Shown one piece after another: positions 36,146-45,717 of a DNA stretch of 64,000 nucleotides. The stretch is taken from the NCBI RefSeq assembly GCF_028736215.1, contig NZ_CP117883.1:5828001-5892000 (forward strand), in the 5' to 3' direction. The notes under the pieces were generated by a model. It did no database searches. It was not told where the DNA came from and saw nothing but the letters and a program-made list of their open reading frames with translations. The position numbers were made by a program, and so were the translations under genes. Each line of letters begins with the position of its first letter. Within the stretch, counting starts at the first letter, position 1. The stretch comes from Mucilaginibacter sp. KACC 22773. Lineage in GTDB: Bacteria > Bacteroidota > Bacteroidia > Sphingobacteriales > Sphingobacteriaceae.

Positions 36146-37969
36146 ATGGAAATTTTTCAATCAAAAAATGGCGTCAGTGTAGCTGCTTACCAGGGCGACG
36201 CGATGACCTTGCTGGCCTTTGACCTTGGGCCGGAACGAAGAACAGAATTTACCGGTTTCAGTATCCGGATCACCCCCCTGGGTAAGAAGCCCTATTATAT
36301 GTTTAATAACTATGGTTACCCGGCGGGTATCACTTATCCGCCTGCCGGGACTGTGATGACGCCTAACTTATTGACCACTGAATTTTCACCGATCCAAAAA
36401 TTCCGCTGGATACACGTGCCATCCACCTACCACCATATAGAGAGTACGGTCTATGGAATTTATCAATACGACATCACCCCGAGATACCTATCCGCAGGAG
36501 CATTAGAACCGATTGACCCGTCCTTAACCGTAAGCTTGAGTTTGCCCGTAAACCCGTTTAAAAGCAAATCGCTGAGCGTTGGATTTACCCGGAGTTTTGT
36601 GGCTTCGCAGGCATATGCGAATCACTTCGGTGATTCCGTCAAACTCCGTCCGGATAAAAGCACCCTGATCTTTAACACCAAACTGAACTCAGGGACTGCT
36701 AATCCGGCTGCTCCCGGCCTGGCAGGACAGGCCTATAGTTATGAGGACATCCATCAATGGCTGGGCTGGCAGGCTCGTGCGCGGGTCATCGAATTTCTGG
36801 AGGATGCGTTGAAAGATCCGAAGATATCGCTCGATGTTTTTGCTTTCGACCTGGACGAGCCAGTCATTTGCGACCACCTACTGACCATGGCGGATGAAGG
36901 CCGTATCCGCGTGGTGCTGGATGATAGCAAAAGCCACAAAGGGTTGAACGGCGAAGGAAAACCACAATTCGAGGATCAGTTCACCACCTTATTTAAGGCT
37001 AAAACACAAGGAAAGCCGGATGCGGGAATCGTCCGTGGTAAGTTTGGCGCCCTGGCACACTCCAAGGTTCTTATCCAGAAAAAGGATGGCGCGGCCCTGA
37101 AGGTGCTCACCGGTTCCACCAATTTCTCCACCAACGGCCTCTATATTAATGCCAATCACGTGCTCATTTTTGATAATACCAGCGTTGCTTCGCTATATGA
37201 GCGCATTTTTGAAGCTGCCTATACGGATATGGCCGGCTTTAAAGACACCGCCGCACTGGCTTCTGCCAGCTTCGGCTTTAACAGCCCGGCACAAGCGGAT
37301 AATGTCAATGACCCGGCGGTGCCGGAAATGATCATCCGTTTCGCGCCGCATCCAAAAACTTTTGCTTTTGACCAGCTTACAGAGATGGCCGCACAGGTTG
37401 ATAAAGCGGATAGTATCTTATTTGCCATCATGGATGATGATTCGGACAGTCCTTTACTAACAGCGATCAAGGCCCAGGTAGAGAGCGATAAAACCTTTAC
37501 CTATGGGATTACGGATACTTCCGATGAAGTGCTGCTTTATTCACCCGGAAGTACTAAGGGCATCCACGCTACCGGGAAAGGCCTTAACCAGGTGCTTCCT
37601 TTTCCTTTTAAACCCGAACCCGGGATTCAAGGCATCAGCATACATCACAAGTTTGTGGTCCTTAATTTCAATACGAATAATGGTGTGGTGTTCTGCGGCA
37701 GCAGTAACCTAGCGCTTGGCCCTGAACAGCGGAACGGCGATAACCTGTTGGAGATCCGGGACCCGGATGTCGTGACCGCTTTCGCGATAGAGGCGATCCG
37801 GCTGGTCGATCACTTCCAGTTCCGCGACAAGGACAATAAGGCCAGCCAGCCCGGTGCTAAGAAATTGGAATTGCATACCACCAGCGACTGGGTAGAGCCC
37901 TACTTTGATCCGGCGGATATGCATTCCAGGGAGCGCGATCTGCTCGTCAGGGACCAACCCTCATTCTAA
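36146..37969 (+). CDS. Phospholipase-D-fold protein with two HxK motifs
   Basis: 607 residues, no signal peptide. Residues 1 to about 190 form a strand-rich domain I do not recognise. The rest is a PLD-type domain pair: first motif HSKVLIQKKD followed by GSTNFSTNG (about 310-335), second HHKFVVLNFN followed by GSSNLALGPEQRNGDN (about 510-535). Both are HxK(x)nGSxN half-sites, which together make one active site in phospholipases, nucleases and related phosphodiesterases. The natural substrate cannot be told. First gene of a five-gene run that sits between direct repeats inside an integrase pair. Confidence 0.85.
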   Translation: MEIFQSKNGVSVAAYQGDAMTLLAFDLGPERRTEFTGFSIRITPLGKKPYYMFNNYGYPAGITYPPAGTVMTPNLLTTEFSPIQKFRWIHVPSTYHHIESTVYGIYQYDITPRYLSAGALEPIDPSLTVSLSLPVNPFKSKSLSVGFTRSFVASQAYANHFGDSVKLRPDKSTLIFNTKLNSGTANPAAPGLAGQAYSYEDIHQWLGWQARARVIEFLEDALKDPKISLDVFAFDLDEPVICDHLLTMADEGRIRVVLDDSKSHKGLNGEGKPQFEDQFTTLFKAKTQGKPDAGIVRGKFGALAHSKVLIQKKDGAALKVLTGSTNFSTNGLYINANHVLIFDNTSVASLYERIFEAAYTDMAGFKDTAALASASFGFNSPAQADNVNDPAVPEMIIRFAPHPKTFAFDQLTEMAAQVDKADSILFAIMDDDSDSPLLTAIKAQVESDKTFTYGITDTSDEVLLYSPGSTKGIHATGKGLNQVLPFPFKPEPGIQGISIHHKFVVLNFNTNNGVVFCGSSNLALGPEQRNGDNLLEIRDPDVVTAFAIEAIRLVDHFQFRDKDNKASQPGAKKLELHTTSDWVEPYFDPADMHSRERDLLVRDQPSF

Positions 37970-38006
37970 GCCAATTTATCATTAACCACCCTAAATAATT
38001 GTAACC

Positions 38007-38861
38007 ATGGACAACCAACCCGAAGCACCGCTGAGCAGCAATGAAAAAACCGTTGCCGGTATTTTACTGATCCTGTTTATTTTACTACCCATTTTAACCA
38101 TTATTGCCCATTGGCCCAGCGAGCCGCCGCCAACGGCTAACGCGGTTTACAAATACTCGCTTTTTGATGTTTCCCTGTTGAAAGCTACGACAACTGTCAA
38201 ACAAGTCGCTGGCAAGCCGGTTAGCGTTGTCACGGAGCCCACGGGAGGAATCCACTGGAGCACGCTGGCATTGATCTTGGTCGCAGCTGCCGGGTTCCTC
38301 GGGAACATGGTTCATATATCGCTTTCGCTAACGGCTTACATTGGCTCCTGCAGTTTTAAACGAAGCTGGATCTTATGGTATTTCATTAAACCATTCTCAG
38401 CCGCCGGCCTGGCGCTTTTCCTCTATTTCGGGTTGAATAGCGGAACGTCCGCAGCGCCGCTGAACCTGATGTCCATTATGGCGGCAGGGACGCTGGCCGG
38501 TTTATTCACCGATATCGCCACACAAAAACTCAAAGAGATTTTTGAAGCCATCTTTAAGCCAACCAATAACCTGCCTGACAAACTTGGCACAGCCGGTGCA
38601 AAAGCCATGAAGATTGACCTGGAACATATGCAGCCCCCTAAAATCAATCCGGCAGGGGCCAATAAAGTAACGATTCCGGGGACCGACCTGGACGGCACTA
38701 AGCTGGTCATTAAAATAAACGATGTGGAAGTTTCGAAACCAACGGTCACCCCGACATTGATCTCCTTCGATTACCTGGTAACGGTCGATCCCAAACCAGC
38801 TAAATACCAATTAGTGGTCAGTGATAAGGCGGGAGTAGAACTTGGTCACAAGGATCTTTAA
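38007..38861 (+). CDS. Membrane protein with C-terminal beta domain
   Basis: 284 residues, unrecognised. Hydrophobic segments at about 18-37, 88-108, 122-143 and 150-170. The C-terminal 85 residues (from KIDLEHMQPPKINPAG) look like an Ig/TIG-type beta domain with PGTDLDGTKLVIKINDVEV. It starts 37 bases after the PLD gene and is co-directional, so it is probably its partner in the membrane. Confidence 0.6.
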   Translation: MDNQPEAPLSSNEKTVAGILLILFILLPILTIIAHWPSEPPPTANAVYKYSLFDVSLLKATTTVKQVAGKPVSVVTEPTGGIHWSTLALILVAAAGFLGNMVHISLSLTAYIGSCSFKRSWILWYFIKPFSAAGLALFLYFGLNSGTSAAPLNLMSIMAAGTLAGLFTDIATQKLKEIFEAIFKPTNNLPDKLGTAGAKAMKIDLEHMQPPKINPAGANKVTIPGTDLDGTKLVIKINDVEVSKPTVTPTLISFDYLVTVDPKPAKYQLVVSDKAGVELGHKDL

Positions 38862-38905
38862 CAATTGAAAACACAATATTGATTCATTAAATACCTGACT
38901 TATCC

Positions 38906-40552
38906 ATGATCAGAACATTATCCGCCGCAGTACTTGCCCTCGGTTTGCTGACCAGCACTGTCCGTGCGCAAACGCCCCCAACCGGGCAGACGGGGCAAAC
39001 CACCCAAAATCCCGGACCGGCGCAGCCTCCGGTTAAAAAGGTGGTCACCCACTATGGGCCGCTGGTGACCAAATCGTCGGCCAACTTAACCGTTGACCTG
39101 GGTGATGTCGGCTTCACCGGCAGTCTGCCATTTGACGAGGCATTCGGCATCACGGTCCCAATCGACGGCACCGTCGTAAGTGTCGCTGTATGGTACCGGC
39201 TAAAGCCCAAGCCCTATACCGCTGTAACCCCAACAGCGGCCAATAACAATGGCTGGACAAAACTGGACGCCTATCCACCGGTAGGCAACAGCACCAATTA
39301 CCAGTTTACAGTGCCGGCGCTTAAACCCAATAAATATTACCAGTTTTTCTTTGGCTATAAACGGAAGCCGGACGCGATTGACAAGGCGGCACTAACCACA
39401 TTTACGCAACAGGTCATTGGCCCGGCCCTCGAAGCCAAGGCCCGAACCACTGCAATAGGCCGACGAAACTTTGAATTTACCAACGGTGAAGTCAACGCGA
39501 TCATGGATGCGATCAAGGGAAAGATACAGGCTTATGTTGCGCTCAAAAATTTATCAGTTGATTTTTCGCTGATTGACAACGGACAGTATGCCAATCTTTT
39601 TAATACGCTCAAAAATGTCAGTAACGCCCATCAGACCAGCGAAGACATTAAACACAATATCGAACAGAATGACCTGGCCTTCGCCGCGGTACAGGCCAGG
39701 CTCAAACATTACCGGGACATCTATAACGCCTCGGGGCACACACCTGTTATTGCCGCGAATGTGAAACTGATGGATGATATTATGCTGGCATTACCGGCAT
39801 TCTTGGCACCGCCGCTTGATCCGAGTACGATAACGACCGGATTGGTCTCGAATTATACCACCACCTGCACATCGGTCTTAAGCAGTTTAGGCAGGATCGA
39901 TATTAGCGGCGACGCTACCTACGCAACGCTTGCTGATGATCTCGGCCAATTTGTTCAGTCGAACCGGCAGGGCGTTCAGGATTACTATCAGTCGCTCCAG
40001 GATGCTACGGCACTCGCCGCCGCCCAATCGAGCAGTTTTGTGGATATCGTCACGGCTAATTTATCCAATGATGTGATTATTAATGGAACAACCATTTCGG
40101 GGGACTTCAACACCTCGGCAAGTTTTTATGTCAGCGGTGATCTCGGTATTGCGGCCATTCCACAGTTTTCTAAGGCCGTACCTTATTTAGGAACCAATAT
40201 CTATTTCCGGCCCGTTAATAAGGACATTACGCTCGCCGGTTCACCCGATGATTCTTTTGGAGATAAATTTGGTCGGCGGTTTTCTTTAATGTTCGGCCTA
40301 TCGATCGCTACGCTGGCCAAGACCAATTACCGGACGGACCTGTTCGGTGGTAGTTTTAACCTGGTGACCGGGGCGGGACTGAGGATCACTGACTATTTTC
40401 GGCTCAATACCGGAGCGGTTTGGTACCAGAAACTCAATGATAACCCGCTCAACAGCAACAGCTATGTCCAGCCGGCCTTTTTCATCTCGTTTTCGATCGA
40501 TTTAGATGTCAAGACTGCCCTGGACAGTTTATTTCCTACACGCAAACCATAA
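38906..40552 (+). CDS. Secreted or outer-membrane protein, unknown
   Basis: 548 residues. A signal peptide MIRTLSAAVLALGLLTSTVRAQ is followed by a Pro/Thr/Gln-rich stretch, a beta domain (about 55-165), a helical middle (about 170-400), and a C-terminal region of alternating hydrophobic residues and aromatic turns (RRFSLMFGLSIATLAKTNYR and SYVQPAFFISFSIDLDVK) that looks like outer-membrane strands. No known family recognised. Third gene of the cassette, 44 bases after the membrane protein gene. Confidence 0.6.
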   Translation: MIRTLSAAVLALGLLTSTVRAQTPPTGQTGQTTQNPGPAQPPVKKVVTHYGPLVTKSSANLTVDLGDVGFTGSLPFDEAFGITVPIDGTVVSVAVWYRLKPKPYTAVTPTAANNNGWTKLDAYPPVGNSTNYQFTVPALKPNKYYQFFFGYKRKPDAIDKAALTTFTQQVIGPALEAKARTTAIGRRNFEFTNGEVNAIMDAIKGKIQAYVALKNLSVDFSLIDNGQYANLFNTLKNVSNAHQTSEDIKHNIEQNDLAFAAVQARLKHYRDIYNASGHTPVIAANVKLMDDIMLALPAFLAPPLDPSTITTGLVSNYTTTCTSVLSSLGRIDISGDATYATLADDLGQFVQSNRQGVQDYYQSLQDATALAAAQSSSFVDIVTANLSNDVIINGTTISGDFNTSASFYVSGDLGIAAIPQFSKAVPYLGTNIYFRPVNKDITLAGSPDDSFGDKFGRRFSLMFGLSIATLAKTNYRTDLFGGSFNLVTGAGLRITDYFRLNTGAVWYQKLNDNPLNSNSYVQPAFFISFSIDLDVKTALDSLFPTRKP

Positions 40553-40567
40553 TTAAAACATAAGCAT

Positions 40568-40924
40568 ATGTCATTCATACAACTCAGCGCGATCACTCCA
40601 ACACCCGACACCATTACCGCACCCTCTCTGGTGGAATTAGCTTTTACCTTAAGTGCGGCCAAAGGCACGCCGACAGCGGTTTATTACCAGCTCAACAGCG
40701 ATGATAATATTTATTTCCAGTTAACCAACGGCTCCCTGGTCAAAGAATTGGTGCAATTGGTCACCATGCCAGCCGACACCAAGACATTTAAAGACAAAGT
40801 GCTCATCCAAAAGGTCGCGGTCCCCCCTGGACAGGACCATCAGTTTGGTTTTATTTATGTGCAAGCGGTCAATAAGCTGAATGACCTGAGTGCTATTAAA
40901 CATTGTATGATCAATTTCGTATGA
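40568..40924 (+). CDS. Small all-beta protein, unknown
   Basis: 118 residues without signal peptide or membrane segment; predicted strand-rich (LVELAFTLSAAKGTPTAVYY, QFGFIYVQAVNKL). The stop overlaps the start of the next gene (ATGA at 40921), indicating coupled translation with the lipoprotein. Function unknown; it could be a soluble subunit of the complex built by the cassette. Confidence 0.55.
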   Translation: MSFIQLSAITPTPDTITAPSLVELAFTLSAAKGTPTAVYYQLNSDDNIYFQLTNGSLVKELVQLVTMPADTKTFKDKVLIQKVAVPPGQDHQFGFIYVQAVNKLNDLSAIKHCMINFV

Positions 40925-42183
40925 AAAAGAAACAATTTCTCGGGCTAATGCTGTGGATGGCATTAGCCTTGAATTCCTGTAAGCCCGAAGATCAGATCAA
41001 TTTGACCGGGGTGATCGCCTTTGACCACCCCGAGCAGGAAACTTTGGTAGCAGACGGGGTCACGACCCTGCCGGTACCTGTAAAAATTAAAGGAGGTGCC
41101 GATCCGGACAAGCGCACCGTCACCTTCACCACAGACCTGGGCACTTTTACGAACAACGCCAACACGATCACGATCGTGGCGGGTAGCGATGATAAAGCCA
41201 CGGCCTACCTGAAAAGCATCGCGCAAGGCACGGCCACGATCAAGGCGACCGTTTCCACTTTCAGCATCACTAAAACGGTGCTTTGTACCTTTTCAAATGT
41301 CCTGTCTTTTTCGAACGCTACCACAGAAACCCAGACAGCGGACAATTACTCCCTTTTAAAAATTACAGGGCACATTAATCCTGGTACTGACGCAAGTAAC
41401 CGGACCATCACTTTCACAACCGATCTCGGTACGTTTACCAACAATACGAATACAGTTGCTATCGTAGCTGATGTGAACGGCGACGCAGTTACCTATTTAA
41501 AGGGAAACGTAGTGGGAACCGCTACCGTAAAAATCGCCAACCAAAACCAGACGGCAACCAAAAATGTGGTGTTTGCCGCCGTAAACCCCAATAATATATT
41601 CACGTTCGGGACCATTATTGATAACATCCCGGCGGACGGCGTCAGTTTGGTCACCATTCCAGCCCAGGTAAATACCAGCCTCCCGGCAGCCAGCCAGTCG
41701 GTGACCTTTACGACAGATGCAGGTAGCTTTACCAATGGTTCGGCTGCGATACCCGCGGACCCGTCAGGTAACCTGAAGGCCTATTTAAAAAGTTCGGTTG
41801 TCGGACCTGCCCACGTCAGCGCAACCTGCAGTGCAGTCACCAGGACAGTGACGGTCAATTTTGTACCGGCCGTACCGGATTACCTGTTATTAACTGCCAA
41901 TGGCACGGTGACCAATGGCAGCGCCAATACGCTGACGATCTCGATTGCGGCAAAGCGCAACATCGGTACCCCGACACCTAACTTTGCCTTGACCTATAGT
42001 GTCCTTGACGCCACAGGGAATATTGTAGGGTCTTTCAGTAATGGATCGGTAACCGATCAGAATGGCTTAGCTTCCGTAGTTTATACGCCGGGCAATACGA
42101 CATATCGGGGCAATGTCACGATCACAGTCGCCCTGAAAAATTATTCGGGTGTCAGCGAAAGTATCAATGTACTGATTAACTAA
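40921..42183 (+). CDS. Lipoprotein with Ig-like (Big-type) repeats
   Basis: 420 residues from the ATG at 40921, which gives a clean lipoprotein signal MKKKQFLGLMLWMALALNSCK; an upstream in-frame ATG at 40903 is inside the previous gene. About four repeats of a bacterial Ig-like module follow, each carrying the RTVTFTTDLGTFTNN or SVTFTTDAGSFTNG pattern, as in invasin-type Big domains. Likely a surface-exposed rod. Last gene of the cassette, just before the right direct repeat. Confidence 0.75.
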   Translation: MKKKQFLGLMLWMALALNSCKPEDQINLTGVIAFDHPEQETLVADGVTTLPVPVKIKGGADPDKRTVTFTTDLGTFTNNANTITIVAGSDDKATAYLKSIAQGTATIKATVSTFSITKTVLCTFSNVLSFSNATTETQTADNYSLLKITGHINPGTDASNRTITFTTDLGTFTNNTNTVAIVADVNGDAVTYLKGNVVGTATVKIANQNQTATKNVVFAAVNPNNIFTFGTIIDNIPADGVSLVTIPAQVNTSLPAASQSVTFTTDAGSFTNGSAAIPADPSGNLKAYLKSSVVGPAHVSATCSAVTRTVTVNFVPAVPDYLLLTANGTVTNGSANTLTISIAAKRNIGTPTPNFALTYSVLDATGNIVGSFSNGSVTDQNGLASVVYTPGNTTYRGNVTITVALKNYSGVSESINVLIN

Positions 42184-42210
42184 TTTTAATCCATAGCAAA
42201 TGCCCAGGCG

Positions 42211-42267
42211 ATGGATGATATTGACGATAGTATTGTTGCCAATGCAATAAAGGAAGCTTTAAAATAA
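42211..42267 (+). pseudogene. 3' tail fragment of integrase 1
   Basis: ATG-initiated 18-codon remnant MDDIDDSIVANAIKEALK identical to the last residues of integrase 1 and ending at the same stop. It marks the left end of the right direct repeat. Confidence 0.85.
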
Positions 42268-42483
42268 TTGAGTGTGTGTTTTAACAGGAACCTTGGTGAT
42301 AATTACAGGTAAGTGTTGTCTATTATTTGCTCAGAAGCTTATTTAGGGCAAATAATAGATTTTTATGGAAATTTTCATCAAACCGGTCCTTTGGACTTAC
42401 AGAGAGATTACAAGAGGTAATAACAACCTTATTGAAGGAGAATATGGCGTCAGGATAAGAATGACACAAGCCAGGGCTATCAC
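42212..42483. repeat. Direct repeat, right copy
   Basis: Second copy of the repeat at 35600-35868. Here the integrase 2 part is intact and continues into the full gene at 42365-43624. Confidence 0.9.
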
Positions 42484-43624
42484 ATACATTTCAATTGGTT
42501 TCAGCAGTTCGCTGAAAGAATGGGATAATAAAAAAAACTATCCCAGATTAACGCATCCTAAATACAAGGAACTTGCTGTCAGCATTGATAAAATTATTGA
42601 CGACATTCTGTTTGAAGTAAAGTTGGCGGAAAAATCAGGAAGGAATATTACGCCCATACAAATAAAAGCAGCGGTTAAAAAAAGTGGTAAAAGCGTTCCG
42701 AACGTTGATAAGCCCAATAAAATCCTGGCATATATTCAGACACTAGTTGACCAGTACGAAGATTCAGACAATCCCGGATATGCCTCCATATTCCGTAATT
42801 GCAAGGTTAGTGTTCAAAAGCTCCTTTGCAACAAGGACTGCAAGTTCATTGAATTCACCAGGGCGCATCATGAAGCTTATGAACTACAAATCTCAAAAAA
42901 TTCTGAATCTACCAAAAGTATTTATCTCAGAACGCTGTATAGGGTTTGGAACCTTGCTATTGCGGATGATCTTGTAGGCAAAGAACTACATCCCCGAAAA
43001 TATATAAAATTCAAGGTATATAAAAGAATTCGTACCAAGAAGCGATCCATCAAATCTGATTATTTTCAGCAAATATTACGTTTAAAATTTCCTGAAGAGA
43101 GCCGTGAATACAGATCACATCTGTTATTACAATTTATGTATTATGCCAGAGGTATCAATTTTAATGATATGCTGAAATTGAAACCGGACAATATTCAAAA
43201 CAATGGCTTGGTCTATAAACGTTCAAAAAATAAAAGGGATTATAACTTTCAACTGCATCCTAAAGCAGTGGATATTATCAATACATTTCTCAATTACCCG
43301 GTTCAATCTGATGCGGGATACATCTTTCCGTTTATCTTCAAGATGCACGACACCGCAAAAAAGATTCATACCCGTATAAAATCGGCTTTGAAAGATTTTA
43401 ATGAAGATGCCAAGGTTATTGCAAAAGCTGTGGGATGGGAAGTACAGTTTACCTCAAATTCACTCAGACATGGTTTCGCGAGTCATTTAAATGAAGCTAA
43501 TGTTGAAATTCGGATCATTCAGGAGGCTTTAGGACACGAAACTCAATTACAAACCCAAACTTATCTCGACGATATAGATGACAATGTGGTTGCAGAAGCG
43601 ATAAATAAGGCATTATTATGCTAA
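42365..43624 (+). CDS. Tyrosine site-specific integrase 2
   Basis: 419 residues, about half identical by eye to integrase 1 and with the same domain layout: arm-binding N-terminus, core-binding domain, catalytic RHGFASHL, ALGHETQ and TYLDDID motifs. Before the cassette arrived it would have stood 98 bases downstream of integrase 1, so the pair were tandem recombinases. It appears intact. Confidence 0.93.
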   Translation: MEIFIKPVLWTYREITRGNNNLIEGEYGVRIRMTQARAITYISIGFSSSLKEWDNKKNYPRLTHPKYKELAVSIDKIIDDILFEVKLAEKSGRNITPIQIKAAVKKSGKSVPNVDKPNKILAYIQTLVDQYEDSDNPGYASIFRNCKVSVQKLLCNKDCKFIEFTRAHHEAYELQISKNSESTKSIYLRTLYRVWNLAIADDLVGKELHPRKYIKFKVYKRIRTKKRSIKSDYFQQILRLKFPEESREYRSHLLLQFMYYARGINFNDMLKLKPDNIQNNGLVYKRSKNKRDYNFQLHPKAVDIINTFLNYPVQSDAGYIFPFIFKMHDTAKKIHTRIKSALKDFNEDAKVIAKAVGWEVQFTSNSLRHGFASHLNEANVEIRIIQEALGHETQLQTQTYLDDIDDNVVAEAINKALLC

Positions 43625-44001
43625 TGAAGGCATTCTTTTGAAGCTAATGAAGTCAATAAGCCTTGCTGATGCACCAGGAAAAATCTTTACCTATTTTATT
43701 GCAACATTCACTTATCCTGTGTCTTCAGCTGTTTCTTGTTACGGCCTGGTTCTTTTGCGGATTATAGCTTGTTTATTCTTCACACGATGCGGATACTGTA
43801 CCATTTCTATGTAGCGGTGCAAAGATTCGTTGGCTGGAAGAAGTTAATTTGCAAGACCTACATGATAACTATATCAAAATCTTTACGGAAAGACTTTTCT
43901 GAATATGGAACGGATCGGGTGTAAGCCTATAAAAAATATTTAATGAAAGGCGCCAGGAAAAATTGACTTTAATAATCCAGAACAATTAAATAACTTTAAA
44001 T
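43625..44001. other. Spacer with decayed coding sequence
   Basis: No intact gene. It holds a 44-codon remnant (43768-43902) described separately. Before the small gene at 44002 the A/T-rich stretch AACTTTAAAT is a weak promoter candidate. Confidence 0.4.
43768..43902 (+). pseudogene. Remnant of an unidentified gene
   Basis: Open segment between stops that reads like real protein (VPFLCSGAKIRWLEEVNL then QDLHDNYIKIFTERLF) but has no start codon and is only 44 residues long. Probably the tail of a gene broken when the island was assembled. Family unknown. Confidence 0.3.
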
Positions 44002-44196
44002 ATGCTACTGACTAATCATAAGATAACCGAAGACTTCAGCATTGCCGAAGAACTGATGCAAACTGATGATCTCATTCATAAATGCAAAGTAGTTCAAATG
44101 TCTGTGAAGGATGGAGATTTCAGCCTCGAAGAGGCCCTGAAGATTTATAAGGTATCGAAGAAAGACTACATCCATCTCACCGCCAATAATCTCTAA
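44002..44196 (+). CDS. Small hypothetical protein
   Basis: 64 residues, acidic, helical, no membrane segment (LLTNHKITEDFSIAEELMQT, split here). The C-terminal half (FSLEEALKIYKVSKKDYIHL) resembles a small helix-turn-helix-like bundle. It is followed by the strong hairpin at 44333-44373. Unrecognised. Confidence 0.5.
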   Translation: MLLTNHKITEDFSIAEELMQTDDLIHKCKVVQMSVKDGDFSLEEALKIYKVSKKDYIHLTANNL

Positions 44197-44332
44197 AAGC
44201 TTTACATGTGAATCGTTTCCTTTTCAGACGGAAATCTTACAGGATCGGTCATTTGTTAAAGGAAACATTTTGTTTCTAACGTCATCGGAAGGAACTATTG
44301 GAGATTTTCGGCAATTCCATCCAAATAGAGTA

Positions 44333-44373
44333 AGCGAAAAACAATGTGCACAAAATGCACATTGTTTTTCGCT
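44333..44373. terminator. Perfect 18-bp bidirectional terminator hairpin
   Basis: AGCGAAAAACAATGTGCA (44333-44350), loop CAAAA, TGCACATTGTTTTTCGCT (44356-44373): 18 base pairs without mismatch. It lies between the convergent small gene (plus) and the ATPase gene (minus, stop at 44378). The A/T tracts are inside the stem, not after it, which is unusual. Confidence 0.75.
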
Positions 44374-44377
44374 GTTA

Positions 44378-45586
44378 TTACTTTGACAAATATTGATGGG
44401 CCGGAACTACATGAACAACTTTACCATTTTTCTCCAACCGATCGGTTTGATCAAGCGTCACGATAAAGCCCTCATCAGCATTAAAAAATGTAAGTGCTTC
44501 GACCACACCATCCAACTCACGGTTGATATTATCAGGGTTTAATTCAAAACACACCTGAACGGCCTCCACTAATTTGCCATTATTCGTGATAACGAAATCG
44601 CATTCATTCTTTTCAGCAAAATAATAGATCTCCCGGTGTTTTTGACGCAGGTGCAGGTAAACCAAATTCTCGAACTTTCTGCCATTATCTTCTGTAAAAG
44701 AACCTGAATTAACATTGATCAGGCCGGTATCTATGGCATAAACCTTCCTTGGGTTTGCGATCTGCTTTCTTAAAGAATAGCTGAATTTTGGCACGAATTG
44801 TAATAGATATGAATATTCCAGGTGTGACAAATACTCCATAACCGTACTGGTAGACCCGATCTCAAACAGCGTCTTGAGCCTGTTACCTGTGATCAACTTT
44901 GAAACATTGGAGAGCAGGTAAAATGCCAGCCGCTGCAATGTTTTAACATCCCTGACGCCGTAGCGCACTGCAATATCCCGGATTAGTATATCCTCAAATA
45001 GTTGGTTTAATATTTCAGGTATCCCTTGCTTTAAATATTCCGGAAAGCCGCCTAATTCTAAATAACTCAATAAGGAGGATTTATCGTAAGATAATCCCTT
45101 GAAAGCGCAAAATTCGTGATAAGAAAAAGGAAAAAGCTCTTTTGTGATATGCCGACCGGTTAACTTGGTGCCCAACTCCCGGCTTAATAAAGAGGCATTA
45201 GAGCCTGTTATTACTAATTTATAATCTTCATCCAGCTTTTGCCTCGCGTATCTTTCCCATTCTGGTATAATTTGGATCTCATCAAAAAAAAGCACATTAC
45301 TTCCGCTGGCCTTTATAGATTCATCCAGCCTGGCAAAGTCGGTAGGGCCGAATTCATAAAGCCGGGGATCTTCAAAATTAAGATATAATGCATCAGGATA
45401 TCTCTCTTTGAGTAGTTGGAAGAGCAGCGTGCTTTTCCCGCATCTCCTTATTCCCGAAACAATTAATGCAAACGCTGACAGGTCTGGCAAAGTTGCCAGC
45501 GCATCTCTTTTCAGACCAGGATCTTTTTGAGTCAGGTTTGCTTTTTGCGTTTCGATAACCTGATTAAAAGCAGATTGAAGTATCAT
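44378..45586 (-). CDS. AAA+ ATPase, AAA_14/DUF4143 family
   Basis: 402 residues. Walker A is SGIRRCGKSTLLFQL (near residue 50), and Walker B-like VLFFDEIQIIPEWE near residue 105, followed by the sensor segment KLVITGSNASLLSREL. The C-terminal part (about residues 190-400) carries the DUF4143 nuclease-like fold, with DFVITNNGKLVEAVQV similar to a PD-(D/E)xK core. Members are common in accessory regions of Bacteroidota; their function is unknown. A promoter with TTG and TACTTTTG elements lies just upstream. Confidence 0.9.
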   Translation of the reverse strand: MILQSAFNQVIETQKANLTQKDPGLKRDALATLPDLSAFALIVSGIRRCGKSTLLFQLLKERYPDALYLNFEDPRLYEFGPTDFARLDESIKASGSNVLFFDEIQIIPEWERYARQKLDEDYKLVITGSNASLLSRELGTKLTGRHITKELFPFSYHEFCAFKGLSYDKSSLLSYLELGGFPEYLKQGIPEILNQLFEDILIRDIAVRYGVRDVKTLQRLAFYLLSNVSKLITGNRLKTLFEIGSTSTVMEYLSHLEYSYLLQFVPKFSYSLRKQIANPRKVYAIDTGLINVNSGSFTEDNGRKFENLVYLHLRQKHREIYYFAEKNECDFVITNNGKLVEAVQVCFELNPDNINRELDGVVEALTFFNADEGFIVTLDQTDRLEKNGKVVHVVPAHQYLSK

Positions 45587-45602
45587 ATTTATTCATTTGA
45601 TA

Positions 45603-45637
45603 CAAAAGTACAAAATTGTTTGTTAGTAAGATACAAT
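45603..45637 (-). promoter_or_regulatory. Promoter of the DUF4143 ATPase
   Basis: On the minus strand the -7 box TACTTTTG (complement of 45603-45610) fits TAnnTTTG, with a TTG (complement of 45634-45636) 23 bases upstream. The transcript would start about 10 bases before the ATG at 45586. The region also holds two imperfect copies of CAAAATTGTTTG. Confidence 0.6.
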
Positions 45638-45717
45638 TTTGTTTGATGCTAAAATACAACCACGGGTTTCGACAGACAGTTTTGCGGAATGAGGAGAAAC
45701 AATTGGTATGATAAATT

